Shown here: positions 13,007 through 13,171 of the stretch, piece after piece | Numbering within the stretch: position 1 is the first letter of the stretch | Layout of the letters: the number at the start of each line of letters is the position of its first letter | Assembly (NCBI GenBank): GCA_013695195.1 | Contig: JACDAY010000233.1 | Coordinates: forward strand, 1-13,171 | Reading direction: 5' to 3' | Origin: Blastocatellia bacterium | GTDB taxonomy: Bacteria > Acidobacteriota > Blastocatellia > Pyrinomonadales > Pyrinomonadaceae | Length of the DNA: 13,171 nucleotides | The notes under the pieces: generated by a model | The model's database searches: none | The model's input: only the letters and a program-made list of their open reading frames with translations | What the model was told of the DNA's origin: nothing | Program-made: the position numbers and the translations under genes

Positions 13007-13171
13007 TTATTGCAGGGTCGAAACAATCGATACCTCTTTTATATAGGCTTTTGGAATACTCATATTCTCTTCGTCGAATATGAATTCACGAACGTCTTCG
13101 AAATTCATCGGTTTCGCTAGTAGAAATCCCTGTCCGTATTCGCATTTTAGTTTTTTCAATGTATTAAGCTG
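13007..13171 (-). CDS. EAL-domain protein, C-terminal end (N-terminal part beyond window)
   Basis: The minus strand is open from the window edge to TAA 13009-13007, giving 54 residues. The segment LKKLKCEYGQGFLLAKPM closely matches the end of EAL c-di-GMP phosphodiesterase domains (consensus L..LGCDYGQGYLFSKP), followed by the usual post-barrel helix FEDVREFIF and a tail ending in STLQ. The EAL motif and metal ligands are outside the window, so catalytic competence cannot be judged. It could be a stand-alone EAL protein, a GGDEF-EAL protein or one with sensor domains. It converges on the TPR fragment, with a 69-bp gap (12938-13006) in which no terminator or other feature was seen. It adds a third type of c-di-GMP turnover domain to this locus. 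Confidence 0.85.
   Translation of the reverse strand, partial: QLNTLKKLKCEYGQGFLLAKPMNFEDVREFIFDEENMSIPKAYIKEVSIVSTLQ

Noticed and set aside
12777..13046. 89-codon plus-strand frame at the TPR fragment
   Set aside because: It overlaps the TPR-coding frame, begins inside it, and is rich in Arg, Trp and Cys without a recognisable pattern.

Overview
The window reads as chromosomal DNA of a Gram-negative-type bacterium with moderate GC. A Uma2-family nuclease, a PocR-type sensor, many GAF/GGDEF/HD-GYP proteins and a TPR protein whose C-terminus resembles those common in Acidobacteriota together suggest Acidobacteriota (Blastocatellia-like). This placement is an inference from gene style; no rRNA or other marker gene is present.

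Region 1 (1-6317, plus strand) is a dipeptide/oligopeptide ABC importer operon. It holds the C-terminal part of a family 5 solute-binding protein (cut by the window start), a DppB/OppB permease, a DppC/OppC permease and the two ATPases DppD/OppD and DppF/OppF. Two things interrupt the standard order: a frameshifted small-gene remnant between the binding protein and the first permease, and an intact Uma2-family PD-(D/E)XK gene fitted between the two permeases with almost no spacer and a 9-bp direct repeat at its edges. An 11-bp perfect hairpin at 6289-6317 closes the operon and also serves the convergent gene.

Region 2 (6344-7260) holds a minus-strand PA2169/DUF2383 four-helix-bundle protein. 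Its upstream region carries a near-consensus sigma-54 (-24/-12) promoter and a cluster of TTAC/GTAA palindromes.

Region 3 (7261-11201, plus strand) is a cyclic-di-GMP signalling locus: a PocR-linker-GAF-GAF-GGDEF diguanylate cyclase with intact active and inhibitory sites, a stand-alone STAS protein, and a GAF-HD-GYP phosphodiesterase with intact metal ligands. A heptanucleotide repeat array with inverted halves lies between STAS and HD-GYP and encodes the last residues of the STAS protein. The far end of the window (13007-13171, minus strand) holds the C-terminus of an EAL domain, so enzymes for both making and breaking c-di-GMP cluster within 6 kb.

Region 4 (11202-13006) contains a possible 42-residue minus-strand ORF, a complete minus-strand LysR regulator with dyad-symmetric sequence upstream, and a start-less C-terminal fragment of a TPR protein (pseudogene). 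No tRNA, rRNA, CRISPR array, IS element or recognisable riboswitch was seen.
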